DNA of 64,000 nt. Source: Solibacillus isronensis. Its GTDB lineage: Bacteria > Bacillota > Bacilli > Bacillales_A > Planococcaceae. How positions within the stretch are numbered: position 1 is the first letter of the stretch; every line of letters starts with the position of its first letter. The position numbers and the translations under genes were made by a program. The notes beneath the pieces are model-generated. The model saw only the letters and a program-made list of their open reading frames with translations, did not search any database and was not told the origin of the DNA. Positions 1 to 8,586 of the stretch are shown piece after piece. The DNA lies in the NCBI RefSeq assembly GCF_900168685.1, contig NZ_FVZN01000013.1, forward strand, positions 1-64,000. The letters run 5' to 3'.

Positions 1-93
1 AAGGTGCAAGCACCAATAAAATTTCCGCTCGACTTGCATGTATTAGGCACGCCGCCAGCGTTCGTCCTGAGCCAGGATCAAACTCTCCATAAA
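1..93 (-). rRNA. 16S ribosomal RNA, 5' end (partial)
   Basis: The reverse complement carries the universal 16S start block AGAGTTTGATCCTGGCTCAG followed by GACGAACGCTGGCGGCGTGC and the V1 region. The mature 5' end is placed near 93 by analogy with the Bacillus TTTAT..GGAGAG start. The gene runs off the left edge of the window. It is transcribed leftward from the tandem promoters at 240-340. Confidence 0.97.
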
Positions 94-239
94 AGTAGTT
101 TGAAAGCTCATTTGCTTTGCTAGCGATCCAACTTCGTTAGAAGTTGAAATCTATTGTTTGCTTCATTTAAGAAGCTTGTTTCATTAACGTTGCTTGTTCA
201 GTTTTCAAGGTTCATTGTGCTCCGAAACGGAACTTCTCA
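94..239 (-). other. rRNA operon leader (pre-16S spacer)
   Basis: The transcribed leader lies between the rrn promoters and mature 16S. The minus strand contains CCTTGAAAACTGAAC, resembling the boxA-type antitermination/processing segment of Bacillus rRNA leaders, and sequences near the 16S 5' end that could pair in the processing stem. No reading frame is seen. Confidence 0.6.
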
Positions 240-268
240 ATGTTATCATTTCATAACTATTATGTCAA
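240..268 (-). promoter_or_regulatory. rrn promoter P2 (sigma-A)
   Basis: On the minus strand a perfect -35 TTGACA (263-268) is followed by a 17 bp spacer and -10 TAACAT (240-245). It lies about 70 bp downstream of a second promoter, the tandem arrangement typical of Bacillus rRNA operons. Confidence 0.85.
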
Positions 269-311
269 TAACATTTTTTAATATTTTTTCGCTTCAGTAG
301 CGACTTCAATC

Positions 312-340
312 AGTATATTACAATGTTTTATTGAAGTCAA
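312..340 (-). promoter_or_regulatory. rrn promoter P1 (sigma-A)
   Basis: On the minus strand -35 TTGACT (335-340), a 17 bp spacer and -10 TATACT (312-317). It is the upstream member of the tandem pair. The flanking DNA is AT-rich, as expected of an UP element. Confidence 0.85.
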
Positions 341-417
341 TAATTATTGTAAAATATTTTTGAAGTAACTATCCTCTTAAGGACAAATAATAATATACCT
401 CAAAAGGATAGCTAAAA

Positions 418-1308
418 TCAAGCTTTTTTTCTAAAAAACTTTTTCAAGTCTACTACAAACAACATAATCCCCAGAATAACGACCAATCCGCCTACTATTT
501 GGGAAACAGTCAAATATTCATTGAAGATAAAGATCGCAAGTAGCGCTGCACCAACCGGTTCGAATAGAATGGCAATCGAAATTACATTCGTACTTGTCCA
601 TTTCAATGCCCAGTTGAAAAGATTATGCCCTAATAAGTTTGGTATAATCGCCAATAAAATAAACCACATCCAATCAATCGCCGGATATGGACCGAATGAT
701 TCCCCTTTTATAATAATATAAAAGAATAAAGTAATTGTACTTACGGAATACACGACCATCGTATAAGTAACAAGAGACAATCTTTTCCGTACATCTTGCC
801 CGAACAATAAATAACCCGTTATTAAGGCACATGCAATCAATGCTAATATATCTCCATAAAGTGCCGTACCACTAATTTGAAAATCTCCCCAGCTAATAAG
901 GACGCTGCCTAAAATCGCAATGCCGCCAGCAATAAATGTCTGGAGCGTTATTTTTTCTTTGAAGAATAGATACGTTCCGATAAATGCAAATAGCGGCTGC
1001 ATCGTTACCAATACAGTAGAACTTGCTACAGATGTGTAATTTAACGATTCAAACCATAATATAAAATGAAATGATAAAAATACCCCTGCGATTGACGAAA
1101 ATATCCAATCACGTTTTGACAGCACTTTTATTTCATTGCTATATTTCATTAAAAACCACGGGAGCATTATCAATATCGAAAACAGCATTCGGTAAAATGC
1201 AATAACTCCAGCATCTGCAGTTGATAGTTTTACAAAAATCGCAGAAAGGGAAACAGAGATTACGCCAATAATAATAGGAATATACGGGTGGATTGGTGGT
1301 CTTTCCAC
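418..1308 (-). CDS. EamA family (DMT) transporter
   Basis: A 296-residue inner-membrane protein of about ten hydrophobic segments arranged as two EamA repeats (roughly residues 10-140 and 150-290), the drug/metabolite transporter superfamily layout. The substrate cannot be told from sequence; relatives export amino acids or metabolites. The start is GTG at 1306-1308, preceded by GAAGGGG at a 5-7 nt distance. It stands alone, with the rRNA promoter region beyond its 3' end and a divergent mgtC-like gene at its 5' side. No terminator is evident after its stop. Confidence 0.9.
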   Translation of the reverse strand: MERPPIHPYIPIIIGVISVSLSAIFVKLSTADAGVIAFYRMLFSILIMLPWFLMKYSNEIKVLSKRDWIFSSIAGVFLSFHFILWFESLNYTSVASSTVLVTMQPLFAFIGTYLFFKEKITLQTFIAGGIAILGSVLISWGDFQISGTALYGDILALIACALITGYLLFGQDVRKRLSLVTYTMVVYSVSTITLFFYIIIKGESFGPYPAIDWMWFILLAIIPNLLGHNLFNWALKWTSTNVISIAILFEPVGAALLAIFIFNEYLTVSQIVGGLVVILGIMLFVVDLKKFFRKKA

Positions 1309-1452
1309 TAAAACCCCTTCTTTCTATATAATATATCATCTAATACGAAATATTTTGCGATACCTCATATTCACATTATCAAACTATACCTTATAAAAGG
1401 TTTTTTTTCGATAGAATTTGAATTCCATTTTTAATGAAGGAGATGTTTGGAT

Positions 1453-2172
1453 ATGGAATGGTTAGCGAATGATAAATTTACGCTAGAAATTTTATTAAAA
1501 TTACTAATTGCGGCTACACTAAGTTTAATTATTGGTATCGAAAGGGAATTGAAAAAGAAGCCAGTCGGTCTAAAGACAAGTTTAGTGATCGCGACATTCA
1601 GTTGTTTACTTACAATCATCTCAATTGAGACGGCCTATTCAACTCCTGCACGTGACGATATTAACATTACGATGGATCCGTTGCGTTTAGCCGCGCAAAT
1701 TGTAAGCGGTATTGGTTTTTTAGGTGCCGGTGTTATTTTGCGTAAAGGGAATGACAGTATTACCGGACTTACGACAGCCGCCATGATTTGGGGAGCTGCC
1801 GCTATCGGAATTGCTGTGGGTGCAGGTTTTTATATTGAAGCATTTATTACTGTCCTTATAGTCGTATTGGGAATTGAACTTCTTGCTCCTTTCTTATTGA
1901 GGTTCGGTCCAAAGCGTCTAAGAATGCGCGAAGTTTCTTTAATTATTAATACCGACCAAGCAGACAATATAAAAAATGTCGTGGATTATTTGAGGGAGCA
2001 TGATATGTATATCGATAATATTTCAATTCGTGATGTACCATTTTCCGAAAAACTATTACATGAAATCGATATACGATTATCTACCGTCGAAACGAACCAT
2101 ACTATCGAACTTTATAACCGGCTTAGAAAATTGGATTATGTAGTAAATATTAAAATCGAATATTTAGATTAA
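1453..2172 (+). CDS. MgtC/SapB family membrane protein
   Basis: About 239 residues. The N-terminal half (to about residue 135) is four to five membrane helices with the MgtC/SapB signature (IGIERELKKKPVGLKT, GFLGAGVILRKG). The C-terminal part (about 160-239) is a soluble ACT-like domain. MgtC proteins are linked to growth at low Mg2+ and to control of F-type ATPase; for this copy that is only family knowledge. ATG at 1453 has AAGGAG (1437-1442) 10 nt upstream. A TTG at 1447 is in frame but too close to the ribosome site. The CDF transporter follows after 14 nt, suggesting a two-gene cation operon. Confidence 0.9.
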   Translation: MEWLANDKFTLEILLKLLIAATLSLIIGIERELKKKPVGLKTSLVIATFSCLLTIISIETAYSTPARDDINITMDPLRLAAQIVSGIGFLGAGVILRKGNDSITGLTTAAMIWGAAAIGIAVGAGFYIEAFITVLIVVLGIELLAPFLLRFGPKRLRMREVSLIINTDQADNIKNVVDYLREHDMYIDNISIRDVPFSEKLLHEIDIRLSTVETNHTIELYNRLRKLDYVVNIKIEYLD

Positions 2173-2186
2173 CGGAGGAAAACGCA

Positions 2187-3176
2187 ATGGGAGAATTTTT
2201 CAGATTACTAAAGGATGGCAATAAACCATCCTTACTCGCAGCATTCGTCAATACATTTTTAGGAACAATCAAGGGGGTTGCGTTCTTCTTTACAGGAAAT
2301 GTTGCGATGTTTGCCGAAATGATGCACTCTTTCGGGGATGCCGCAAACCAATTTTTCGTATTCATAGGCTCTGCCTTAGCAAAAAAGGCTCCTACTCCAA
2401 AATTTCCGAATGGATACGGACGTATTGTTAATTTAGTCTGTTTGGGGGCTGTTTTGATTGTAGCAATCCTTTCATATGAAACAATTAAAGAAGGATGGCA
2501 TCATTTTATCCATCCTGCATCGGAATCGTCAGGAATTTGGATCGCTCTTGGTGTATTGGCAATCGGTATTATCTTGGAAGGCTTTGTTTTAAATAAAGCA
2601 GCTAAAGAAGTGCTTCATGAAGTTAGTGTAGAACCTAAAGGAATTATAATTCTCCAGTCCGCAAAATATTTAAAGCGCGCAAAACCGGCAACAAAGCTTG
2701 TATGGATGGAAGACTTAGTAGCAACTTCAGGTAATGTCCTGGCGTTTTTAGCAATTATCATTGCGTATTTTACCGGTTTCTACCGATTGGAAGGATTTAT
2801 TTCAATGGTAATCGGTTTAATGATGTTTTATGTAGTAGGTCGTGTCTTTTTAGATAATGCGCGTGGTGCAATCGGTGAAACGGATGAGGAAATGCTTGTG
2901 CATATCGGAAATCTTGTTATGGAAGATCCGCATGTAACGGATATCGCACGACTAGAAGTAATTAAAGAAGGCGAATTTTTACATGTTGAACTTATTGCGG
3001 AGACAGATCCGAATTTATCACTCGCCTATTTAGATGATGTACGTGACCATTTAACAACACTGCTGTTAAACCAAAAAGGTGTAACAAAAGTTACGATGGC
3101 GTTTGATGAAGATAATGGCGAACGCAGCTGGACACATATCGCTACAAAACCTGAATCAGAAAAAGGCATGATTTAA
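2187..3176 (+). CDS. Cation diffusion facilitator (CDF) transporter
   Basis: A 329-residue CDF efflux protein. A membrane domain (about residues 10-225) carries the metal-binding motif HSFGDAANQ in helix 2 and EDLVATSGN in helix 5. This pair resembles the ZnT9/SLC30A9-like branch rather than classical CzcD, whose helix 5 has HxxxD. The cytosolic C-terminal domain (about 235-310) is the usual CDF dimerisation fold. Zn2+, Mn2+ or Fe2+ would be the expected cargo, exchanged for H+. It has a GGAGG ribosome site, lies 14 nt after mgtC-like, and ends at a strong terminator. Confidence 0.92.
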   Translation: MGEFFRLLKDGNKPSLLAAFVNTFLGTIKGVAFFFTGNVAMFAEMMHSFGDAANQFFVFIGSALAKKAPTPKFPNGYGRIVNLVCLGAVLIVAILSYETIKEGWHHFIHPASESSGIWIALGVLAIGIILEGFVLNKAAKEVLHEVSVEPKGIIILQSAKYLKRAKPATKLVWMEDLVATSGNVLAFLAIIIAYFTGFYRLEGFISMVIGLMMFYVVGRVFLDNARGAIGETDEEMLVHIGNLVMEDPHVTDIARLEVIKEGEFLHVELIAETDPNLSLAYLDDVRDHLTTLLLNQKGVTKVTMAFDEDNGERSWTHIATKPESEKGMI

Positions 3177-3187
3177 TTGAATCAAGT

Positions 3188-3229
3188 AAAAAGGAAGCTG
3201 GTCCCACTATCCGACCGCTTCCTTTTTTT
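3188..3229. terminator. Bidirectional rho-independent terminator
   Basis: Stem AAAAAGGAAGC..GGTC with GACC..GCTTCCTTTTTT, ending in a T-run on the plus strand and an A-run on the left arm. It separates the convergent CDF and alcohol dehydrogenase genes. Confidence 0.9.
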
Positions 3230-3235
3230 ACGTTC

Positions 3236-4399
3236 TTATAAAGACATTTCTAAAATTTTGCGTACATCGTCTGCTTCAAGTTTATTGAAGTTGCCGAATG
3301 GACCATATACCAGGCAATGCTCAACCATTTCTTCGAAGTGTGTAGCATCAATATCATAGTCAGCTAATCGATTCGGAGCACCAAGAGATGTCCAGAATGC
3401 TGATAATGCCTCAATACCTTCCAATGCAACTTGTTCTTCTGTTTTGTTTGTCGGATCGACATTGAATACATTTACGGCTAATTTTGCAAAACGGGAAGGA
3501 TTCACATGTAAATTATGCTTCATCCAGTTCGGGAATATAATAGCTAAGCCGCCTGCATGTGCAATATCGTAATACGCTGAAACTGCATGCTCAATATTAT
3601 GTGTTGCCCAGTCACCGCGTGAACCTAATGCAAGGAATCCATTCAATCCGATTGTTCCTGCAAGCATTAATGTTTCACGATGCTCGTAGTTAGACGGATC
3701 TTTCAATGCTTTTGGCGCAACATCAATAAGCGTACGTAAAATTCCCTCGCTCATTTCATCTGTAATCGGCGTGTTTGTCGCATTGTTGAAGTACTGTTCA
3801 AAAATATGCGACATTGTATCAACAACACCATTTACAGTTTGGTTTGCCGGCACTGAATAAGTATAAGATGGATCTAAAATCGAGAATTTCGGGAAAGTTG
3901 CCGGACTGCCCCAACCATACTTCTCTTTTGTTTCTAAATTTGTAATAACCGAACCTGAGTTCATTTCAGATGCTGTTGCAGCTAATGTTAAAACAGTTGC
4001 CAATGGTAATGCTTCAGTTGCCATTACTTTTCTTGTAACAATATCCCAAGCATCCGCTTCTACCTTTGCACCTGCAACGATTAATTTAGAGCAGTCAATT
4101 ACCGAACCGCCCCCTACTGCCAACACGATATCAACCTGATTCTCTTTACAAATTTTAATACCTTTACGAGCTGTTTCTACACGAGGGTTAGGCTCGACAC
4201 CTGATAATTCGAATACGTTCATATTCAAGTCATTTAAAATGGCCATAATATCATCGTACACACCATTTGATTTAATACTTCCTCCACCATACACGATTAA
4301 AATATTCTGGCCGTATTGAGGAAGTTCTTTTCGTAAATGTTCGATACTCCCTTTACCAAAATGAATCTTTACTGGATTATAAAATGAAAATTCGTTCAT
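3236..4399 (-). CDS. Iron-containing alcohol dehydrogenase (YugJ/butanol dehydrogenase type)
   Basis: A 387-residue type III alcohol dehydrogenase reducing aldehydes or oxidising alcohols with NAD(P)H. The N-terminal Rossmann part has GGGS dinucleotide contacts ([11 protein letters not shown]). The C-terminal helical part has the metal ligands, including DTMSH and the two histidines of [22 protein letters not shown] at 4397-4399 has AGGGGG 8 nt upstream; the TTG just before it is less well placed. The yugI homologue lies upstream across glutamate dehydrogenase, echoing B. subtilis yugI-yugJ-yugK. The substrate is unknown. Confidence 0.93.
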   Translation of the reverse strand: MNEFSFYNPVKIHFGKGSIEHLRKELPQYGQNILIVYGGGSIKSNGVYDDIMAILNDLNMNVFELSGVEPNPRVETARKGIKICKENQVDIVLAVGGGSVIDCSKLIVAGAKVEADAWDIVTRKVMATEALPLATVLTLAATASEMNSGSVITNLETKEKYGWGSPATFPKFSILDPSYTYSVPANQTVNGVVDTMSHIFEQYFNNATNTPITDEMSEGILRTLIDVAPKALKDPSNYEHRETLMLAGTIGLNGFLALGSRGDWATHNIEHAVSAYYDIAHAGGLAIIFPNWMKHNLHVNPSRFAKLAVNVFNVDPTNKTEEQVALEGIEALSAFWTSLGAPNRLADYDIDATHFEEMVEHCLVYGPFGNFNKLEADDVRKILEMSL

Positions 4400-4420
4400 C
4401 AATGGTTCCCCCTATTTTTC

Positions 4421-4455
4421 AAAAAAGTCCCACTCCAATAATAGGAGTGAGACTT
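4421..4455 (-). terminator. Terminator of glutamate dehydrogenase gene
   Basis: On the minus strand AGTCTCACTCC / GGAGTGGGACT form a hairpin directly followed by TTTTTT, about 15 nt past the gudB stop. Confidence 0.9.
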
Positions 4456-4468
4456 AATAATATAATGA

Positions 4469-5713
4469 TTATACCCATCCACGGAAGCGAGAGGCCTCGG
4501 CAGTGCGGCGAACACCTACCATATAAGCAGCTAAACGCATATTAATATTGCGGTTTTGTGCTGTTGTGTAGACATTTTCAAACGCAGCAGTCATTTTTGA
4601 ATATAATTTTTCACGTACTTCTTCTTCCGTCCAATAATAACCCATATTGTTTTGAACCCATTCAAAGTAAGACACCGTTACACCACCAGCCGATGCTAAA
4701 ACGTCTGGTACAAGAAGAATACCGCGCTCTGTTAAAATCTTTGTCGCTTCAGCTGTTGTCGGACCGTTTGCTGCTTCTACAACAATGTTTGCTTTAATTT
4801 GATGTGCGTTGTCTGCTGTAATTTGATTTTCAATGGCAGCAGGAACTAAAATATCGCAATCCAGTTCTAAAAGCTCTTTGTTTGAAATTGTGTTTTCAAA
4901 CAATGTCGTAACTGTTCCAAATGAATCACGGCGATCTAATAAGTAATCAATATCCAAACCGTTCGGATCATGCAACGCACCGTGTGCATCTGAAATACCA
5001 ATAACTTTTGCGCCTAAATCACTCATAAACTTCGCTAAGAAACTACCTGCGTTACCGAAGCCTTGAATAACAACTCGTGCACCTTTAATATCGATATTGC
5101 GTTTTTTTGCAGCTTCTTCGATGACAATTGTAACACCTTCTGCAGTTGCACGGTCACGACCTTGTGAACCGCCAAGAACGATTGGTTTACCTGTAATGAA
5201 TCCTGGCGAGTTAAATTCATCCATACGGCTGTACTCATCCATCATCCAAGCCATAATTTGAGCATTTGTAAATACGTCTGGTGCGGGAATATCTTTCGTC
5301 GGACCAACTACTTGACTAATCGCACGAACATAGCCGCGACTTAATCGTTCAATTTCGCCCATTGACATTTCACGCGGGTCACAAATAACGCCACCCTTAC
5401 CTCCACCATATGGAAGATCAACAATGCCGCATTTTAACGTCATCCACATCGAAAGTGCTTTCACTTCTTCTTCCGATACCATCGGGTGGAATCGTACGCC
5501 ACCTTTTGTTGGACCTACTGCATCATTATGCTGTGCACGGTAACCAGTAAATACTTTTGTCGTACCGTCATCCATTTTTACTGGAATACGCACAGTCAAC
5601 ATACGAACCGGTTCTTTCAATAATTCATACATTGCTTCATCATAGCCTAGTTTATTTAATGCCTCATGAATTACTTCTTGAGTTGATGTAAATAAGTTCA
5701 AATTTTCAGCCAT
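4469..5713 (-). CDS. gudB: NAD-dependent glutamate dehydrogenase
   Basis: A 414-residue hexameric Glu/Leu/Phe/Val dehydrogenase converting glutamate to 2-oxoglutarate and ammonia. The catalytic segment LPYGGGKGGV holds the active lysine. Other landmarks are the substrate site PTKGGVRFHP and the NAD fold VVIQGFGNAGS. ATG at 5711-5713 with AAAGAGG upstream is chosen over the 20-residue longer frame. In Bacillus there are two paralogues, RocG and GudB; this could be either, and the symbol marks family level only. It opposes GOGAT (gltAB, 41-47 kb). A cre-like site lies in the upstream region. Confidence 0.95.
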   Translation of the reverse strand: MAENLNLFTSTQEVIHEALNKLGYDEAMYELLKEPVRMLTVRIPVKMDDGTTKVFTGYRAQHNDAVGPTKGGVRFHPMVSEEEVKALSMWMTLKCGIVDLPYGGGKGGVICDPREMSMGEIERLSRGYVRAISQVVGPTKDIPAPDVFTNAQIMAWMMDEYSRMDEFNSPGFITGKPIVLGGSQGRDRATAEGVTIVIEEAAKKRNIDIKGARVVIQGFGNAGSFLAKFMSDLGAKVIGISDAHGALHDPNGLDIDYLLDRRDSFGTVTTLFENTISNKELLELDCDILVPAAIENQITADNAHQIKANIVVEAANGPTTAEATKILTERGILLVPDVLASAGGVTVSYFEWVQNNMGYYWTEEEVREKLYSKMTAAFENVYTTAQNRNINMRLAAYMVGVRRTAEASRFRGWV

Positions 5714-5844
5714 TTTATAATTCGCCTCTTTAAATTTTGATGTATTTGGGTCTTTCCGCCAACATTGTAACATACTTTATTCAGAGTTTGTTAAATATTT
5801 AGCCACATTTTATACACTTTTAATATTTTCGTTGATAATTAACG

Positions 5845-5860
5845 AAGAAAGCGCTTTTTT
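5845..5860. promoter_or_regulatory. Possible cre (CcpA) site upstream of gudB
   Basis: AAGAAAGCGCTTTTTT matches the cre consensus WTGNAANCGNWNNCW at all but two positions and lies about 130 bp before the gudB start. CcpA control of catabolic glutamate dehydrogenase is known in B. subtilis. Binding here is inferred. Confidence 0.35.
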
Positions 5861-5896
5861 CACGAAATTTGCTCAAAACTGACCAATTTACCCCAT

Positions 5897-5939
5897 AAAA
5901 AAACATGTCCAACTTATTTAAAAATAAATTGAACATGTC
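5897..5939 (-). terminator. Terminator of yugI
   Basis: Minus-strand stem ACATGTTCAA / TTGGACATGT with an AT-rich loop, followed by TTTTTTT. Confidence 0.88.
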
Positions 5940-5943
5940 CTGC

Positions 5944-6318
5944 TTAATGTCCAGATTGTTCGATCCAATCTTTCAATTTTTCCTTTAAAACTTGAAAGCC
6001 ATCCGCATCCACTTCATCAACCCGATCTTGCAAAGTACGCCGTGGCGGCATATCCCTTTTCCGGTGGAACGGCACTTCCTGCAACTCGCGTATCGATAGG
6101 CTTATTTTTTTTTGATCTGTATCCACATCCAGAACTTTAACTTGTATTTCATCCCCGACGGATAAAAAATCACTTACATCCTTCACAAAACCGTATGTGA
6201 TTTCAGAAATATGCACAAGTCCCTGCGTATATTCATCTAAAGCAACAAAAGCTCCGTATGGTTGAATTCCTGTCACTTTACCCGTTAGCACGTCACCCAC
6301 TTCAATTTTTTTTGCCAT
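5944..6318 (-). CDS. yugI: S1-domain RNA-binding protein, general stress protein 13 (YugI)
   Basis: A 124-residue protein with one S1 domain at residues 1-75 (VGDVLTGKVTGIQPYGAFVA, LVHISEI, KVLDVD..KKISLSIR) and a charged tail. YugI/GSP13 is a cytosolic RNA-binding, ribosome-associated protein in Bacillus. The start ATG has AAGGTAGG 8 nt upstream. Single gene with its own terminator. Confidence 0.93.
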   Translation of the reverse strand: MAKKIEVGDVLTGKVTGIQPYGAFVALDEYTQGLVHISEITYGFVKDVSDFLSVGDEIQVKVLDVDTDQKKISLSIRELQEVPFHRKRDMPPRRTLQDRVDEVDADGFQVLKEKLKDWIEQSGH

Positions 6319-6502
6319 ACTTTGTTCCTACCTTCTTTTCGTATATACGTAAATGTCATGTTAAATTATAACATATGAGACGGGCTGTAACAAAGAATCG
6401 CTTTAATCTAGCGTTTTTAAGTCATTAAATAAGAGTCTTTTAAAATAAATGTGAAAATTTTTTCTCTTTCTATATTTGCATCCAATAAATTCACAAAACT
6501 TT

Positions 6503-6532
6503 TTGCTAAATACATGAATCGTACTGTAAAAT
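6503..6532 (+). promoter_or_regulatory. Candidate sigma-A promoter for the NSS transporter
   Basis: TTGCTA, an 18 bp spacer and TAAAAT, about 30 bp before the TTG start at 6565. The -35 is imperfect. Confidence 0.45.
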
Positions 6533-6564
6533 GAGTAATTGCATATATATGAGGAGGTTTTGTT

Positions 6565-7893
6565 TTGTCATCTAGAGATCAATTTACATCTAAGATAGGA
6601 TTCATACTTGCGGCAGCAGGAAGCGCAATCGGTCTTGGCGCGATTTGGAAGTTCCCCTATATGGCGGGCACGAATGGCGGTAGTGTATTTATTATTTTGT
6701 TTGTTATATGTACAGTTTTAATTGGCTTGCCGATTTTAATTGCGGAATTTATGATTGGACGACGCGGTCAGAAAGATCCGATTACATCGTTTAAAGAACA
6801 GGCTCCAAATAAACCATGGTTTATGATCGGTTGGATCGGCCTTGTTGCTTGTGGGTTAATATTATCCTTCTATAGTGTTGTAGGTGGTTGGATATTAAGC
6901 TATATACTTCGGGCTGTTAGTTTTTCACTTACAGGACAAGGGGTTAATTTCAGCACTTTGTTTTCAGATATTATTTCCAATCCATGGGAAGTGTTAATCG
7001 CACAAGGTGCTTTCATGCTTCTAACATTATTTATTGTACAAGCCGGGATTAAAAACGGAATTGAAACAGCAAGTAAATGGATGATGCCGATTTTATTCCT
7101 ATTTTTCATTTTGCTGTTTATCCGTTCCATTACATTGGATGGTGCGATGGAAGGCGTTAAGTTCATGTTCATTCCAGACTGGTCATACTTGAACGGCGAT
7201 ACGTTAATGTTAGCATTAGGTCAGGCATTCTTCTCTCTTAGTATTGGAGTTGCGGCAATGATAACATACGCATCTTATTTATCTAAGAAAGAAAAGATTG
7301 TAACTTCTGCAGTCAATGTAGCAAGTATGAATATCGCGATTTCTTTATTGGCGGGCCTTGTAATATTCCCTGCTGTATTCGCATTAGGCTTCTCTCCTAC
7401 AGAAGGACCGGGCTTAGTATTTATTATGATTCCAGCTGTTTTTGAGCAATTGCCATTTGGCGGTTTTTTATTGTTGGTATTTTTCATCTTACTTCTTTTT
7501 GCGACAGTCACATCAGCGATTGCATTGCTGGAAGTGGTCGTTTCAATTGGTATTCGAGAAAAAACTGCCCAGCGTAAAAAAGCATCTTGGTTATTAGCAT
7601 CAATTATTTTTGTCATCGGTATCCCTAGTGCTTTATCATTCGGAATTTTATCGGATATCACCATTTTTGAACGTTCCATTTTTGACTTTGTTGATTATGT
7701 AACAAGCGCGATTTTAATGCCGATCGGTGCATTTTTAACTTCTATTTTTGCCGGATATTATTATTCAAAGAAAATTTCTCGAGAAGAAATGATGACATCA
7801 CCAGCTGTTTATAATTGCTGGCTTTTCATTGTACGCTATGTAGCCCCACTTTCAATTGCGGCTATCTTTATTAATAAGGTGTTCTTTAATTAA
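6565..7893 (+). CDS. Sodium-dependent neurotransmitter:sodium symporter (NSS) family transporter
   Basis: A 442-residue membrane protein with about eleven helices. Helix 1 shows the NSS sodium-site signature AAAGSAIGLGAIWKFPY. Bacterial members (LeuT, MhsT, YocR/YhdH) import amino acids with Na+; the substrate here is not predictable. The start is TTG at 6565 with GAGGAGG 7 nt upstream. Single-gene unit between a candidate promoter and a clear terminator. Confidence 0.93.
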   Translation: MSSRDQFTSKIGFILAAAGSAIGLGAIWKFPYMAGTNGGSVFIILFVICTVLIGLPILIAEFMIGRRGQKDPITSFKEQAPNKPWFMIGWIGLVACGLILSFYSVVGGWILSYILRAVSFSLTGQGVNFSTLFSDIISNPWEVLIAQGAFMLLTLFIVQAGIKNGIETASKWMMPILFLFFILLFIRSITLDGAMEGVKFMFIPDWSYLNGDTLMLALGQAFFSLSIGVAAMITYASYLSKKEKIVTSAVNVASMNIAISLLAGLVIFPAVFALGFSPTEGPGLVFIMIPAVFEQLPFGGFLLLVFFILLLFATVTSAIALLEVVVSIGIREKTAQRKKASWLLASIIFVIGIPSALSFGILSDITIFERSIFDFVDYVTSAILMPIGAFLTSIFAGYYYSKKISREEMMTSPAVYNCWLFIVRYVAPLSIAAIFINKVFFN

Positions 7894-7900
7894 ACTTGAA

Positions 7901-7935
7901 AAACTTGTTCGATTAAATTCGGACAAGTTTTTTTA
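7901..7935 (+). terminator. Terminator of the NSS transporter gene
   Basis: AAACTTGTTCG / CGGACAAGTTT stem followed by TTTTTATTTTA. Confidence 0.9.
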
Positions 7936-8004
7936 TTTTACAATTAAGAGGACTTTATAAGTTGTTGTTCATATGATAGTAAACATACGGGGAGGAGATG
8001 GGAA

Positions 8005-8211
8005 ATGAAATTGCAGTTTCAGGAACAGTTGAAAACTTTACGCTCGGAAAAGAATTTATCAATTGAAGAGCTTTCATTACGAACACAAGTAAGTATTGAA
8101 AAACTGACAGCCTACGAAAACGGTGAGCGAATTCCTTCAACCCAAACCATTTTGATTTTATCGACTGTTTTGGAAGTACCGGTTTCTAACTTAATAGACG
8201 GATTACATTAA
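8005..8211 (+). CDS. Small Xre-type helix-turn-helix regulator
   Basis: 68 residues, almost entirely one HTH_3 domain: LRSEKNLSIEELSLRTQVSIEKLTAYENG forms helices 1-3. No sensory domain is present. ATG at 8005 follows GGGGAGGAG. It is monocistronic with a strong downstream terminator. Small Xre proteins of this kind are often chromosomal housekeeping regulators in Bacillales. The target is unknown, and no toxin partner lies next to it. Confidence 0.88.
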   Translation: MKLQFQEQLKTLRSEKNLSIEELSLRTQVSIEKLTAYENGERIPSTQTILILSTVLEVPVSNLIDGLH

Positions 8212-8250
8212 AATGCGGGCGACCTCAATTACAGGTCGCCTGCATTTTTA
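8211..8250. terminator. Bidirectional terminator
   Basis: GGCGACCT / AGGTCGCC stem extended by AATGC/GCATT, with T-rich ends on both strands, between the convergent xre and yugE genes. Confidence 0.9.
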
Positions 8251-8508
8251 TATAATACACTTCGCTTCGAATTTTACGGCAATTAATTTATATGCGATGG
8301 CAACACATTGCTCAAAAGGAATCCATTGTTCAAAAGAGTATTCATAAACTCTTTGAATGACTTTCGCCAATATTGTTGGATCGTCAATATTTTGAAGCGC
8401 AGCGACAACATCTGCCGTTTCAGTAGCATAACTTTCGGAACCGTAGCTAAAAGGATCCCACTGCTCTAATAAATGTACACACTTTTGATTCATTTCAATA
8501 TTATCCAT
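8248..8508 (-). CDS. yugE: DUF1871 family protein (YugE-like)
   Basis: An 86-residue acidic, all-helical protein matching DUF1871/YugE (LLEQWDPF, ATETADVV, FEQCVAIAYKLIAVK). Function is unknown. The start is ATG at 8506-8508 with AAGGTG 6 nt upstream. A longer frame would run into the divergent patB gene and was rejected. Adjacency to patB repeats the B. subtilis yugE-patB order, which supports the assignment. Confidence 0.85.
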   Translation of the reverse strand: MDNIEMNQKCVHLLEQWDPFSYGSESYATETADVVAALQNIDDPTILAKVIQRVYEYSFEQWIPFEQCVAIAYKLIAVKFEAKCII

Positions 8509-8586
8509 TTGATTCACCTTACTACCTCTTATAATAGTTAGTATGATACCATAATTTGAAAGAAAGCATAAGAAAAGAGGGTTCAA

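Noticed and set aside
4558-4797. Plus-strand open frames inside gudB, gltA, pepA, fadN and other minus-strand genes
   Set aside because: They are shadows of well-supported genes on the opposite strand, without ribosome sites or family motifs.
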